The notes under the pieces are model-generated. The model saw only the letters and a list, made by a program, of their open reading frames with translations. It ran no database searches and was not told where the DNA came from. Both the position numbers and the translations under genes were made by a program. From an uncultured Lachnospiraceae bacterium (GTDB lineage Bacteria; Bacillota; Clostridia; Lachnospirales; Lachnospiraceae), in NCBI GenBank assembly GCA_910586555.1, contig CAJUJY010000067.1, forward strand, positions 1 through 18,257: a stretch of 18,257 nt of DNA. The letters are read 5' to 3'. Each line of letters starts with the position of its first letter. The stretch's first letter is position 1. Below, piece by piece: positions 6,448-13,439 of this stretch.

Positions 6448-7167
6448 CTATCTAGTTCCTTTTCTCTGGTTATGCCTTAAATAACATATGGTAAAGTCAT
6501 GGTAATTATGCTTTGCAATAAGTGCTTCACCTTTTGTTAAATAAATAGTATTAGCATCATATTTTTGTACAAAATCAAAATTTACAAGATATGACCTGTG
6601 TGTGCGGTAAAAACCGTTTCCTGCTTTTTGTGCCAGTTCTTTCATTTTTCCATAATATTCTATATCTGAATCTATAGTATGTATAATTACTTTCCTGTTA
6701 AATACTTCTGCATATACAATATCCTTAAAGTTAATTGTAAAATGTTTACCATTTGCAGTTACCATAAGGCATGGGGCTGCCTGCTTAATCCCTGCCTGTA
6801 TTGTTTTAATAGTTTTATACTGTTTTATAGCATTTTGCAGCACTTCTTTAAACTTTTCACTGCTAAATGGTTTGACAAGGTAATGAAATGCCCAGACATC
6901 AAATGACTGGAATACATAATCTTCTGTTACAGTTACAAAAATAATAATTACCTGTTTATTAAAACTGCGTAGTTTCATTGCAGTTTCCATTCCATTAATA
7001 CCAGGCATTTGTATATCAAGCAACAGGATATCTGGAAGCTGTGGTGATTCCAGTACTTCCTGTCCTGAACCATAACATATAATATCTGCTGCCTGGCAAA
7101 CCATTTTTGTTTCTTTTGCCATTAACTTTCTGGTTTCTTCCTGGTCATCACATATTCCTATCTGCAC
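6448..7167 (-). CDS. LytTR-family response regulator
   Basis: The 239-residue protein has a receiver domain (1-120) with acidic pocket D7/D8, phosphoacceptor D51 (LLLDIQMPG), T79 and K99 (LVKPF). A LytTR DNA-binding domain follows (about 133-232), with the typical FYRTHRSYLVN at 187-197. Such AgrA/LytR-type regulators bind direct repeats upstream of their targets. The kinase partner starts 3 bases after its stop, and the NADAR gene stops 18 bases before its ATG, with GGAGGC in between. Likely targets include its own operon, but I saw no convincing pair of LytTR boxes upstream of the Nudix gene. Confidence 0.93.
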   Translation of the reverse strand: MQIGICDDQEETRKLMAKETKMVCQAADIICYGSGQEVLESPQLPDILLLDIQMPGINGMETAMKLRSFNKQVIIIFVTVTEDYVFQSFDVWAFHYLVKPFSSEKFKEVLQNAIKQYKTIKTIQAGIKQAAPCLMVTANGKHFTINFKDIVYAEVFNRKVIIHTIDSDIEYYGKMKELAQKAGNGFYRTHRSYLVNFDFVQKYDANTIYLTKGEALIAKHNYHDFTICYLRHNQRKGTR

Positions 7168-7185
7168 ATCTGCCTCCTGCCTGCT

Positions 7186-7680
7186 TTAACTTTTTAATTT
7201 CCTTCTGGTTTCCATAAGGGCAAAGCCTAATAAATTCTGTCCTGTCCATTTATTAATATCAAACCTGCCTTCATCTTTCATGCTAAGCCCAATCCCCCAG
7301 ATCTTGTCATATACAGCACATTCTGCCAGTATACAATTTCCTGTTTTAAGCAGCAGGTCTTTTAATTCTGTGTTCTGGCGGAATTTTTCTATAAGCCCGT
7401 TATATATTATAATCTGCCTTGTCCCGTTCCATATAGTATCATTATAACCAGAAACCTGTCTTCCAAGTGCCTTTATTTTGCCAGCACCATTTGTCTGCAA
7501 TATTTTATCTGCAATAGCAGTATCTCCAAATAAAATAGCTTTCTGGTACATCATATACTGCTCCATTGAGGAAAACATTATACCATCTGCCGTAAAATCT
7601 GATAAATACCAGTTACTTAAATATCCATTTTCTTCACCAGGATTATGAAAACAAATAATTTTTCCTTTATTATATTCCAT
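7186..7680 (-). CDS. NADAR-domain protein (YbiA-like)
   Basis: The 164-residue protein is one complete NADAR domain. Matching features are FHNPGEENGYLSNWY (11-25), FSSMEQYMMYQKAILFGD (36-53) with conserved E40, LGRQVSGYNDTIW (72-84), the KF.QN stretch (99-103), IWGIGLS (127-133) with W128, and WTGQNLLGFALMETR (145-159). Known NADAR proteins act as N-glycosidases: YbiA-like ones hydrolyse damaged riboflavin intermediates, others remove ADP-ribose from guanine in DNA. Which applies here cannot be read from sequence. It sits in an operon, 18 bases after a Nudix gene and before a two-component system. GGGGG precedes the ATG. There is no DarT-like toxin beside it. Confidence 0.9.
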   Translation of the reverse strand: MEYNKGKIICFHNPGEENGYLSNWYLSDFTADGIMFSSMEQYMMYQKAILFGDTAIADKILQTNGAGKIKALGRQVSGYNDTIWNGTRQIIIYNGLIEKFRQNTELKDLLLKTGNCILAECAVYDKIWGIGLSMKDEGRFDINKWTGQNLLGFALMETRRKLKS

Positions 7681-7698
7681 ATATTCCCCCTTAATATA

Positions 7699-8139
7699 TT
7701 AATTAACTTTTCTGGCACGCCTTGTATACTCTTTAACCAGTTCTGGCTGTATACCAGGATATGTCCAGTTGTCCGTTAAATCTTCCATTAAAACAATTTT
7801 CTCAATCTCATTATGTAATTCCTTCTCAAATTCTTTAATTTCTGCAAAATATAACATTCCAAATGTTTCTTTACCATCAAAGTTATCTTTTGCGGTAACA
7901 GAGTAAACGCATACGGGTTCTATATTATATACAACTGCCCCTGTTTCTTCATAAAGCTCCCTTTTAGCCGTTTCAAATATATCCTCCCCGGCTTCCCTGT
8001 GTCCTCCCGGTATTTCATATGTATCTCTTTCCCTGTGCTTACAAAATACCCACTTACCGCCAGACTTTGCTATAATAACCGCAAATTTAAGCAAGGCATC
8101 TTCTGCACTGTCATAAAATTTTACTTTTACATTTGTCAT
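7699..8139 (-). CDS. Nudix hydrolase
   Basis: The 146-residue protein carries a complete Nudix box GX5EX7REUXEEXGU at residues 46-68 (G46, E52, R60, E61, E64, E65, G67). It hydrolyses a nucleoside diphosphate linked to another group with Mg2+; the substrate cannot be told. Residues just before the box (FCKHRERDTYEIPGGHRE) and the ETFGMLYFAEI stretch resemble MutT/8-oxo-dGTP and ADP-ribose-type members. It is the first gene of the four-gene operon with NADAR, LytTR and GHKL genes. AAAGGA lies upstream of the ATG. Its association with NADAR suggests work on nucleotide or ADP-ribose derivatives, which is inference. Confidence 0.9.
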   Translation of the reverse strand: MTNVKVKFYDSAEDALLKFAVIIAKSGGKWVFCKHRERDTYEIPGGHREAGEDIFETAKRELYEETGAVVYNIEPVCVYSVTAKDNFDGKETFGMLYFAEIKEFEKELHNEIEKIVLMEDLTDNWTYPGIQPELVKEYTRRARKVN

Positions 8140-8187
8140 TTACTATTTGCCTGTCCTTTCTTAAAATTCTGTATAAAATAAGATTAA

Positions 8188-8207
8188 TGGCAGGATTTCA
8201 CCTGCCA
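8188..8207 (-). promoter_or_regulatory. Hairpin between GNAT and Nudix genes
   Basis: TGGCAGG (8188-8194) pairs with CCTGCCA (8201-8207), a perfect 7-bp stem with a 6-base loop. On the minus strand it is followed by TTAATCTTATTTTA, a poor T run, so it could be a weak terminator of the GNAT gene. Two TATAAT boxes (8213-8218 and 8222-8227, minus) lie directly upstream but lack good -35 boxes at 17 bases. If the nearer one is used, the hairpin is at the very 5' end of the operon mRNA. Confidence 0.55.
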
Positions 8208-8258
8208 GGACTATTATAAAAATTATAATAACATAATTGATAAGAACAGGCAACTGGC

Positions 8259-8678
8259 TTAAATCTTTTTGGCCATAAATATTTCCATTGGCTGTGCATA
8301 TCCAGGAATATTTATTAAAAGACTGCCTGCATCTTTGTAACCATATTTCCTATAAAAATGCTGTGCATATTCATCTGCCTGTGTTGAGGCCAGTACCATT
8401 CCATATCCCTTAATCCTCATATCATTTTCCCAATGCAGGAGCAGTTCTTTTCCATATCCCTTTTTTTGCATATGCCAGTCTATAAATAACATTGTGCAGA
8501 AAGGCAGGCTGTCCCAGAAAAGATTATATCTAAGCAGTCCGGAAGGAATACCATTATTTAAAATAACATAGCCCATGTTACGTCTTATTTTTTCTTCAAA
8601 TTCTTCTTCTGGCAGGTGTTTATCAAGACTGTACCAGAATTTTTTATCACTGTCGTTTACATATCTTATTTCTCTCAT
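8259..8678 (-). CDS. GNAT-family N-acetyltransferase
   Basis: The 139-residue protein is a single GNAT domain. The acetyl-CoA loop is QKKGYGKELL (71-80), preceded by the beta-strand TMLFIDWHM and followed by the C-terminal pattern YAQHFYRKYGYKDAG (104-118), where the tyrosine before GY is the usual general acid. The substrate is unknown; it is not of the AAC(6') pattern of the other acetyltransferase in this window. GGAGG precedes the ATG. It is flanked by the anion transporter gene upstream (129-base gap) and the Nudix operon downstream (119-base gap), so it is probably transcribed alone. Confidence 0.88.
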   Translation of the reverse strand: MREIRYVNDSDKKFWYSLDKHLPEEEFEEKIRRNMGYVILNNGIPSGLLRYNLFWDSLPFCTMLFIDWHMQKKGYGKELLLHWENDMRIKGYGMVLASTQADEYAQHFYRKYGYKDAGSLLINIPGYAQPMEIFMAKKI

Positions 8679-8807
8679 AATAATCCTCCATTCTTAGTAT
8701 AAACCCACAAATCCCCTGCCACAGGAATAAGTTTTATTTATTTTTGCCATTGGAAAAGCAGCTAATGTATACTCATGTACAAACAAAAATTGCTTACAGG
8801 TAAAAAT

Positions 8808-10076
8808 TTATTCCTTGGCTTTACGGTTTATATATTCTGTTTTATACTTTGAATACACTATTGTCTGGTCATGATAAAGCCCGTAATATCCAGACATAAG
8901 ATAACTTACACTTATTGCAAGCAGGAAATATGGAACTGCTTCATACCCGAATAGTTCAAAGGCTATAAGCATTGAAGTTACCGGGCAGTTTGTTACTCCA
9001 CAAAATACAGCCGCCATGCCAGTTGCTGCGCACATTGAAGGCGAAATTCCTGCAATCTGCCCGAAAAGACAGCCAAAGGTTGCACCTACAAAGAATGATG
9101 GTACAATTTCCCCTCCTTTAAACCCAGCTTCAAGGGTTAGTGCTGTAAAAATTATTTTCCATATAAATGCAGCAGGTTTTACATTACCTTTAACAGCTTC
9201 TTCTATAACAGGGACACCAGCCCCCATATAATCTGATGTGTTAAGTATAATTGTTAATACAATAATTATAAGGCTTGATATAATTACCCTGGCATAAGGG
9301 TTCTTTAACTTGTCCCTGTAAAAATCACCAAGGGAATGTAATGTTATGCAAAATATAACACTTAGCCCTGCACAGAAAATAGCAAGAATAATTATTTTTA
9401 TACTTGGAACTACATGGAAGCCTGGTACATCAAGTATTGTAAATACATCTGGCCCTATTCCCATATGTACAGCAACTTTGGACGCTACAAGGGAGGAAAA
9501 TACGCATGGTACAAGTGCAGCATAGTACATAACGCCTACACTTACAACTTCCATTGAAAATATTGCAGCAGCTACAGGTGTACCAAACATTGCAGAAAAT
9601 GCAGCACTCATTCCACACATAACAACTATTCTTTTATCTTTTTCATCAAATTTAAACCATCTTCCAAGCTGGTTACCTATACTTCCGCCAAGCTGCAATG
9701 CTGCACCTTCCCTGCCGGCAGATCCGCCAAAAAGATGTGTTATTATTGTAGAAATAAATATTAATGGCGCCATTTTAAACGGAAGCTCTGCTTCTGCATG
9801 TATTGTAGAAAGCACAAGATTAGTGCCTTTATCATTTTTATATTTGAAAATACTGTATAAAAATACAATTAATACTCCAGCCAGTGGAAGTAATAAAATT
9901 ATTACAGGATTTTCAGTACGGAATTTTGTTACTTTGCGCAGGCAGAATGCAAAAAATGTACTACAGCCTCCAACTATAAAGCCAATAAATACTGAAAAAA
10001 CAGCCCATCTTGTAAACAATATAAAATTTCTTGTAATCCTTCTTGCATAAAATTTGTACATTTCTACACGTTTCAT
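8808..10076 (-). CDS. CLC-family anion channel or anion/proton antiporter
   Basis: From ATG 10076 the protein has 422 residues and about ten membrane helices. Start choice: GGAGG lies just before this ATG, while the longer frame up to 10130 would run through the -10 box. CLC signatures are GGSAGREGAALQLGGSIGNQ, with the gating-glutamate motif GREG, then FGTPVAAAIFSMEV, and GGEIVPSFFVGATFG. It moves chloride or another halide across the membrane. The GREG-type gate sequence and the lack of a clear GSGIP resemble the CLC-F fluoride/proton subgroup, but no fluoride riboswitch is visible in the short leader, so the ion is uncertain. It diverges from perR. Confidence 0.88.
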   Translation of the reverse strand: MKRVEMYKFYARRITRNFILFTRWAVFSVFIGFIVGGCSTFFAFCLRKVTKFRTENPVIILLLPLAGVLIVFLYSIFKYKNDKGTNLVLSTIHAEAELPFKMAPLIFISTIITHLFGGSAGREGAALQLGGSIGNQLGRWFKFDEKDKRIVVMCGMSAAFSAMFGTPVAAAIFSMEVVSVGVMYYAALVPCVFSSLVASKVAVHMGIGPDVFTILDVPGFHVVPSIKIIILAIFCAGLSVIFCITLHSLGDFYRDKLKNPYARVIISSLIIIVLTIILNTSDYMGAGVPVIEEAVKGNVKPAAFIWKIIFTALTLEAGFKGGEIVPSFFVGATFGCLFGQIAGISPSMCAATGMAAVFCGVTNCPVTSMLIAFELFGYEAVPYFLLAISVSYLMSGYYGLYHDQTIVYSKYKTEYINRKAKE

Positions 10077-10118
10077 AATTTCCTCCATATCCCCGGTATT
10101 TATAACCAATATTAATCT

Positions 10119-10147
10119 ATTATAGCGCATTAGTAAAATCTCTGCAA
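10119..10147 (-). promoter_or_regulatory. Promoter of the CLC gene
   Basis: On the minus strand TTGCAG (10147-10142), 17 bases, then TATAAT (10124-10119). The predicted start near 10112 gives a leader of about 36 bases, too short for a riboswitch. A 17-bp palindrome lies just upstream of the -35 box. Confidence 0.65.
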
Positions 10148-10160
10148 ACCACCAGGTACT

Positions 10161-10177
10161 TGTAATACAATATTACA
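10161..10177. promoter_or_regulatory. 17-bp palindrome between clc and perR
   Basis: TGTAATACAATATTACA is a perfect inverted repeat (7-bp arms, 3-base centre). It stands 14 bases upstream of the -35 box of the CLC gene and about 95 bases upstream of perR -35. Its symmetry and position suggest an operator or activator site. It differs from the PerR-type palindrome downstream, so another regulator may be involved. Confidence 0.5.
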
Positions 10178-10271
10178 CATTACAATGTACAAAACTTGTA
10201 AATACCAGGCCGGGCTACTGGCGGCATAATATTGGAATACAGAACGGCCATGCCTATTACATAATTTTCCG

Positions 10272-10300
10272 TTGACTTTATATAAATATATATCTATAAT
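10272..10300 (+). promoter_or_regulatory. Promoter of perR
   Basis: TTGACT (10272-10277), 17 bases, TATAAT (10295-10300). This is a strong SigA-type promoter and is directly followed by the operator palindrome. Confidence 0.85.
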
Positions 10301-10314
10301 AGTAATAATTACTA
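10300..10314. promoter_or_regulatory. PerR-type operator at the perR promoter
   Basis: TAGTAATAATTACTA is a perfect 15-bp palindrome covering the transcription start. Its core TAAT-N-ATTA matches the centre of the Bacillus PerR box. The same palindrome is found at the rubrerythrin promoter (10797-10809), which supports it as the binding site of the Fur-family protein encoded just downstream, and hence autoregulation. Confidence 0.75.
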
Positions 10315-10335
10315 GTACTGATAAGGAGGTGCATA

Positions 10336-10746
10336 ATGCCAGAAGTACGTTATAGCAGACAAAGGGATGCAATTAAAAATTTTCTTTTATCCTCAAAACT
10401 GCACCCTACCGCAGAAATGGTATATAAAAATATAAAAGAACAGTTTCCTAATATAAGCCTTGGGACTGTCTACCGCAATTTAAACTTTCTTGCAGACCAT
10501 AATGAGGCACTGCGCCTTAACTGTGGGGACGGTTTTGTGCATTTTGACGGGTATACAAAACAACATAACCATTTTTTCTGCCGCCAGTGTAAATCATTAT
10601 CAGATATAGAAATGGACTCTATTGAGCATATTGATAAGATTGCCAATGCCGGGTTTAATGGCATTATAGAAGGGCACACTGTTATATTCTATGGTACTTG
10701 CCATGCATGTATAAAACCCTTTCAGAAAATTCCAGACAAAAAATAA
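10336..10746 (+). CDS. perR: PerR-like Fur-family repressor
   Basis: The 136-residue metalloregulator has an N-terminal winged helix (HPTAEMVY 23-30, SLGTVYRNLNFLADH 41-55) and a C-terminal metal-binding dimerisation domain. Candidate regulatory-metal ligands are H23, D71 (VHFDG), H77 and H79 (KQHNHF), and D90. The structural zinc site is C82-x2-C85 and C122-x2-C125. Aspartate at position 90, not glutamate, and the rubrerythrin gene next door favour PerR (peroxide sensing by metal-catalysed histidine oxidation) over Fur or Zur. GGAGG lies before the ATG. Its own promoter carries the palindrome AGTAATAATTACT. No terminator follows it, so some transcripts may run into the rubrerythrin gene. Confidence 0.85.
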   Translation: MPEVRYSRQRDAIKNFLLSSKLHPTAEMVYKNIKEQFPNISLGTVYRNLNFLADHNEALRLNCGDGFVHFDGYTKQHNHFFCRQCKSLSDIEMDSIEHIDKIANAGFNGIIEGHTVIFYGTCHACIKPFQKIPDKK

Positions 10747-10755
10747 AAAAACATG

Positions 10756-10784
10756 TTGACAATAAATATTTTTGATGGTATTAT
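10756..10784 (+). promoter_or_regulatory. Promoter of the rubrerythrin gene
   Basis: TTGACA (10756-10761), 17 bases, TATTAT (10779-10784): near-perfect SigA promoter in the gap after perR. Predicted start near 10791, leader about 80 bases. Confidence 0.85.
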
Positions 10785-10796
10785 AGTCAAGAAATC

Positions 10797-10809
10797 AGTA
10801 ATCATTACT
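10797..10809. promoter_or_regulatory. PerR-type operator at the rubrerythrin promoter
   Basis: AGTAATCATTACT is a perfect 13-bp palindrome that matches the perR site in every position but the central base. It begins 12 bases after the -10 box, just downstream of the predicted start, where a bound repressor would block transcription. Confidence 0.75.
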
Positions 10810-10870
10810 ATTAATAAAAACAGCCAGGTGTAAATATACCTGAGATATATAAATAAAAGGAGATATAATT

Positions 10871-11413
10871 ATGGCAAAATATGTATGTACAGTATGCGGT
10901 TATGTTTATGAGGGAGATGCAGCTCCAGAGAAATGTCCACAGTGTGGTGTTGGTGCAGACAAGTTTAAAAAGCAGGAAGGTGAAATGAACTGGGCTGCTG
11001 AACATGTAGTAGGTGTTGCACAGGGTGTTGATGAGGAAATACTCCAGGGACTCCGTGATAACTTCAATGGCGAATGTTCAGAAGTTGGCATGTATCTTGC
11101 AATGGCAAGGGTAGCACACCGCGAAGGTTATCCTGAGATTGGGCTTTACTGGGAAAAGGCTGCTTATGAAGAAGCAGAACATGCTGCTAAGTTTGCAGAA
11201 CTGCTTGGTGAAATTGTTACAGACAGCACAAAGAAAAACCTTGAAATGCGTGTAGAAGCAGAATGTGGTGCAACAGCAGGCAAAATGGCTATTGCTAAAA
11301 AAGCTAAAGAACTTGGCTTAGATGCAATCCATGATACTGTGCATGAAATGGCAAGGGACGAAGCAAGGCATGGTAAAGCATTTAAGGGATTACTTGAAAG
11401 ATATTTTGGTTAA
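10871..11413 (+). CDS. Rubredoxin-first (reverse) rubrerythrin
   Basis: The 180-residue protein has a rubredoxin-like iron site at the N-terminus, C6-x2-C9 (VCTVCGYVYEG) and C22-x2-C25 (KCPQCG), followed by a four-helix diiron domain (about 50-178). Diiron ligands are likely within GECSE (67-71), YEEAEH (99-104), EAECG (129-133) and RDEARHG (162-168). The domain order is reversed from classical rubrerythrin and resembles clostridial rubperoxin/reverse rubrerythrin, which reduces hydrogen peroxide and oxygen using NADH-derived electrons in the cytoplasm. AAAGGAG precedes the ATG. It follows perR in the same direction and has its own promoter with a PerR-type operator, so it should be induced by peroxide. 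A strong terminator follows. Confidence 0.95.
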   Translation: MAKYVCTVCGYVYEGDAAPEKCPQCGVGADKFKKQEGEMNWAAEHVVGVAQGVDEEILQGLRDNFNGECSEVGMYLAMARVAHREGYPEIGLYWEKAAYEEAEHAAKFAELLGEIVTDSTKKNLEMRVEAECGATAGKMAIAKKAKELGLDAIHDTVHEMARDEARHGKAFKGLLERYFG

Positions 11414-11447
11414 TTAAAACTCATGGTTTAAAAGAAATATAAATCCA

Positions 11448-11473
11448 GGGGCAGGTGTTTTTATACCTGCCCC
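11448..11473. terminator. Terminator-like hairpin between convergent rubrerythrin and M20 genes
   Basis: GGGGCAGGTGT (11448-11458) pairs with ATACCTGCCCC (11463-11473) across a TTTT loop, including one G.U pair on the plus strand. It lies 35 bases after the rubrerythrin stop and 35 bases after the M20 stop on the other strand. The following T runs are weak on both strands, but it is the only candidate to separate the two convergent genes. Confidence 0.65.
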
Positions 11474-11507
11474 ATATAACTTTCTGTAAAATAATCCCTT
11501 GTTTATA

Positions 11508-12680
11508 TTATCTGTTATTTATACTTCTGCCATCTGCACATAATACATCAGCTGCTGTCATTGCCATTGCCTTTGCAGCTATATGCATAAGTTTTTTAGC
11601 ACCATCTGAACCCGCTATTTCTATAAATTCCTGTTCATGCACCCCTGCATCTGATAAATGTGCTGTACTTAATGTTGTATAACATGTAGGGCATTTATAT
11701 GATACATTTCCAATATCTGTACTTTCCGAATGGTATTTATCCCCTTCTGCAAGATCTGTTATACCAAGCCTTGCAAGGTTAGATTTCATAAGGCTGTTAA
11801 GGTGTACATCCCTTTTAATATCATAAAATGTATTTTCTGCACGCTGGAATTTAAACGTGGCACCTGTCATAAGACTTGCGCCTTTTCCTATGTTTACAAG
11901 GCGTACTGCTGCCTTTTCAAGAAGATCTTTATCCACTGCCCTTACAAATATCCACATTGAAGCATAGCCAGGTATAACATTAGGAGCTTTGCCGCCATTT
12001 ATTATTGTTTCATGCACTTTAACACCTGGCCCGTACTGCTGCCTCATGGCATTAATACCTGCCATTACAAGATGGCATGCATCAAGTGCATTTATACCAT
12101 TCTCAGGTTCTTTGGCTGCATGTGCCTCTTTTCCATAAAATTCAAACACATAATCTGTCATTGCCATTGCTGTTGTATCAACACAGTTTTCCCTTCCAAG
12201 GTGCATCTGTAAAACAGCATCAATCCCATCAAAAGCCCCTTTATCTGCAAATGTAACCTTACTTCCGGATTTTTCCTCTGATGGTGTCCCAAAAACAACT
12301 ATACTTCCATTAAAAAGATGGCTGGCGTCTGCAAGGGCACGGGCTGCCGCTAATGTACTTCCTGCTATCCAGTTGTGGCCACATGCATGTGCTATTTTGT
12401 CATGGTTCACACCATAACCTGGCAATGCATCATATTCAGCAGGAAATGCTACAGTCCTGCCACTGCCATTACTATACTCTGCCCGGAATGCTGTCTTTAT
12501 GCCAAGATACGGGTATGTAACATTAAAGCCTGCACTGCGCAGCTTACCTGTAAGATATGCTGATGAATTAAATTCCTCATCACTTAATTCAGGATTATTA
12601 AACAAATAATCACTAATTTCCTCTGCCCATACGGAAATACTATCTTCTGTCTGGCATATAACTTTCTTAATATCTTCCAT
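11508..12680 (-). CDS. M20-family amidohydrolase (AbgB-like)
   Basis: The 390-residue zinc hydrolase belongs to the M20D aminoacylase/amidohydrolase group. Motifs are AEYDALPGYG (81-90), HACGHNW (98-104), GTPSEEKSG (131-139), QMHLGREN (158-165) and, near the end, SESTDIGNVSY. It should hydrolyse an amide bond of an N-acyl amino acid or p-aminobenzoyl-glutamate-like compound in the cytoplasm; the substrate is unknown. Two start codons are possible. I choose ATG 12680 (MEDIKK) because GGAG lies nine bases before it, while ATG 12695 has no Shine-Dalgarno and overlaps that very sequence. It diverges from the YczE-like gene and shares an 87-base intergenic region with it. Confidence 0.88.
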   Translation of the reverse strand: MEDIKKVICQTEDSISVWAEEISDYLFNNPELSDEEFNSSAYLTGKLRSAGFNVTYPYLGIKTAFRAEYSNGSGRTVAFPAEYDALPGYGVNHDKIAHACGHNWIAGSTLAAARALADASHLFNGSIVVFGTPSEEKSGSKVTFADKGAFDGIDAVLQMHLGRENCVDTTAMAMTDYVFEFYGKEAHAAKEPENGINALDACHLVMAGINAMRQQYGPGVKVHETIINGGKAPNVIPGYASMWIFVRAVDKDLLEKAAVRLVNIGKGASLMTGATFKFQRAENTFYDIKRDVHLNSLMKSNLARLGITDLAEGDKYHSESTDIGNVSYKCPTCYTTLSTAHLSDAGVHEQEFIEIAGSDGAKKLMHIAAKAMAMTAADVLCADGRSINNR

Positions 12681-12714
12681 AAAAAAATACTCCATAAAAA
12701 AATAAAAAATCTGT

Positions 12715-12743
12715 TTTACACTTAATAATTACTATGGTATTAT
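12715..12743 (+). promoter_or_regulatory. Promoter of the YczE-like gene
   Basis: TTTACA (12715-12720), 17 bases, TATTAT (12738-12743). The spacer contains AATAATTACT, which matches the PerR-type palindrome in 11 of 13 positions (12721-12733), though the region is AT-rich and chance is possible. Confidence 0.65.
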
Positions 12744-12782
12744 AAATTTTAGTAAAGTTAAAAAAATGAAAGGATTATACTT

Positions 12783-13436
12783 ATGAAAATAAATTTTAAA
12801 ATAACTAGGAAATGGGTTAAAAAATTTATGCTAATGATTGTATCTGTAACAATAATGGGATTTGCAGTTTCCCTGCTTGTGCTTGCTGACATGGGGACTG
12901 ACCCATGTTCGGCAATGAATTACGGGGTTTCTAAAAAGATTGGCATGTCATTTGGTACATACCAGCTTATGCTAAATGCCATACTGCTTGTTTTTGTGCT
13001 TATATATGACCGCTCACTTATAGGTACTGGCACTATAGGCAATATGGTAATTGTAGGTTATACTGCGGACTTTTTCAGCCATATATGGCGTGATATCTGC
13101 CATATACCTGCCATATTGCCACTTGGGGTAAGGATAGGCATACTAGTGCCCACACTTATAGTATTTGTAACTGCTGCTGCATGTTATATGAACAGTGGGT
13201 GCGGAATGGCACCTTATGATGCTGTGCCATTTATTATAAATGCAAAGCTGGAAAAAGTATTAAATAAGAAGAATTTGTTTAAATTTGTACGTTTCTTCTT
13301 TGACCTTTTTGCAATGTCTATTGGTATAATAACTAAAGGTGAAGCAGGACTTATAACTGCGCTTATGGTAATATCCCTTGGCCCTGCCGTTGCTTATGTG
13401 GGTGATACTTTTAAAAAGCGTGGTTTCCTGTCATAA
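12783..13436 (+). CDS. YczE/YyaS/YitT-type membrane protein
   Basis: The 217-residue protein has five to six predicted membrane segments (about 14-34, 60-76, 82-98, 114-134, 168-184, 190-207). Family signs are LADMGTDPCSAMNYGVSKK (34-52) in the first loop and GCGMAPYDAVPF (139-150). Members of this family are integral membrane proteins of unclear function; some act as regulators or transport partners, and nothing here settles that. GAAAGG stands ten bases before the ATG. It has its own promoter. Its stop codon is only three bases from the stop of the convergent gene, leaving no room for a separate terminator. Confidence 0.82.
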   Translation: MKINFKITRKWVKKFMLMIVSVTIMGFAVSLLVLADMGTDPCSAMNYGVSKKIGMSFGTYQLMLNAILLVFVLIYDRSLIGTGTIGNMVIVGYTADFFSHIWRDICHIPAILPLGVRIGILVPTLIVFVTAAACYMNSGCGMAPYDAVPFIINAKLEKVLNKKNLFKFVRFFFDLFAMSIGIITKGEAGLITALMVISLGPAVAYVGDTFKKRGFLS

Positions 13437-13439
13437 ACC

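Noticed and set aside
8228..8262. LytTR-like direct repeats (CCAGTTGCC on the minus strand) before the Nudix operon
   Set aside because: Only one half-site looks reasonable and the spacing does not fit; the region is also the end of the GNAT gene.
10077..10118. Fluoride riboswitch in the CLC leader
   Set aside because: Leader is about 36 bases and lacks the conserved riboswitch core.
10077..10130. Longer start of the CLC gene
   Set aside because: It would include the predicted -10 box and transcription start; GGAGG stands before ATG 10076.
12766..12786. Six-codon upstream frame (MKGLYL) whose TGA overlaps the YczE-like start codon
   Set aside because: Its ATG has no Shine-Dalgarno; the sequence is explained as the ribosome binding site of the real gene.
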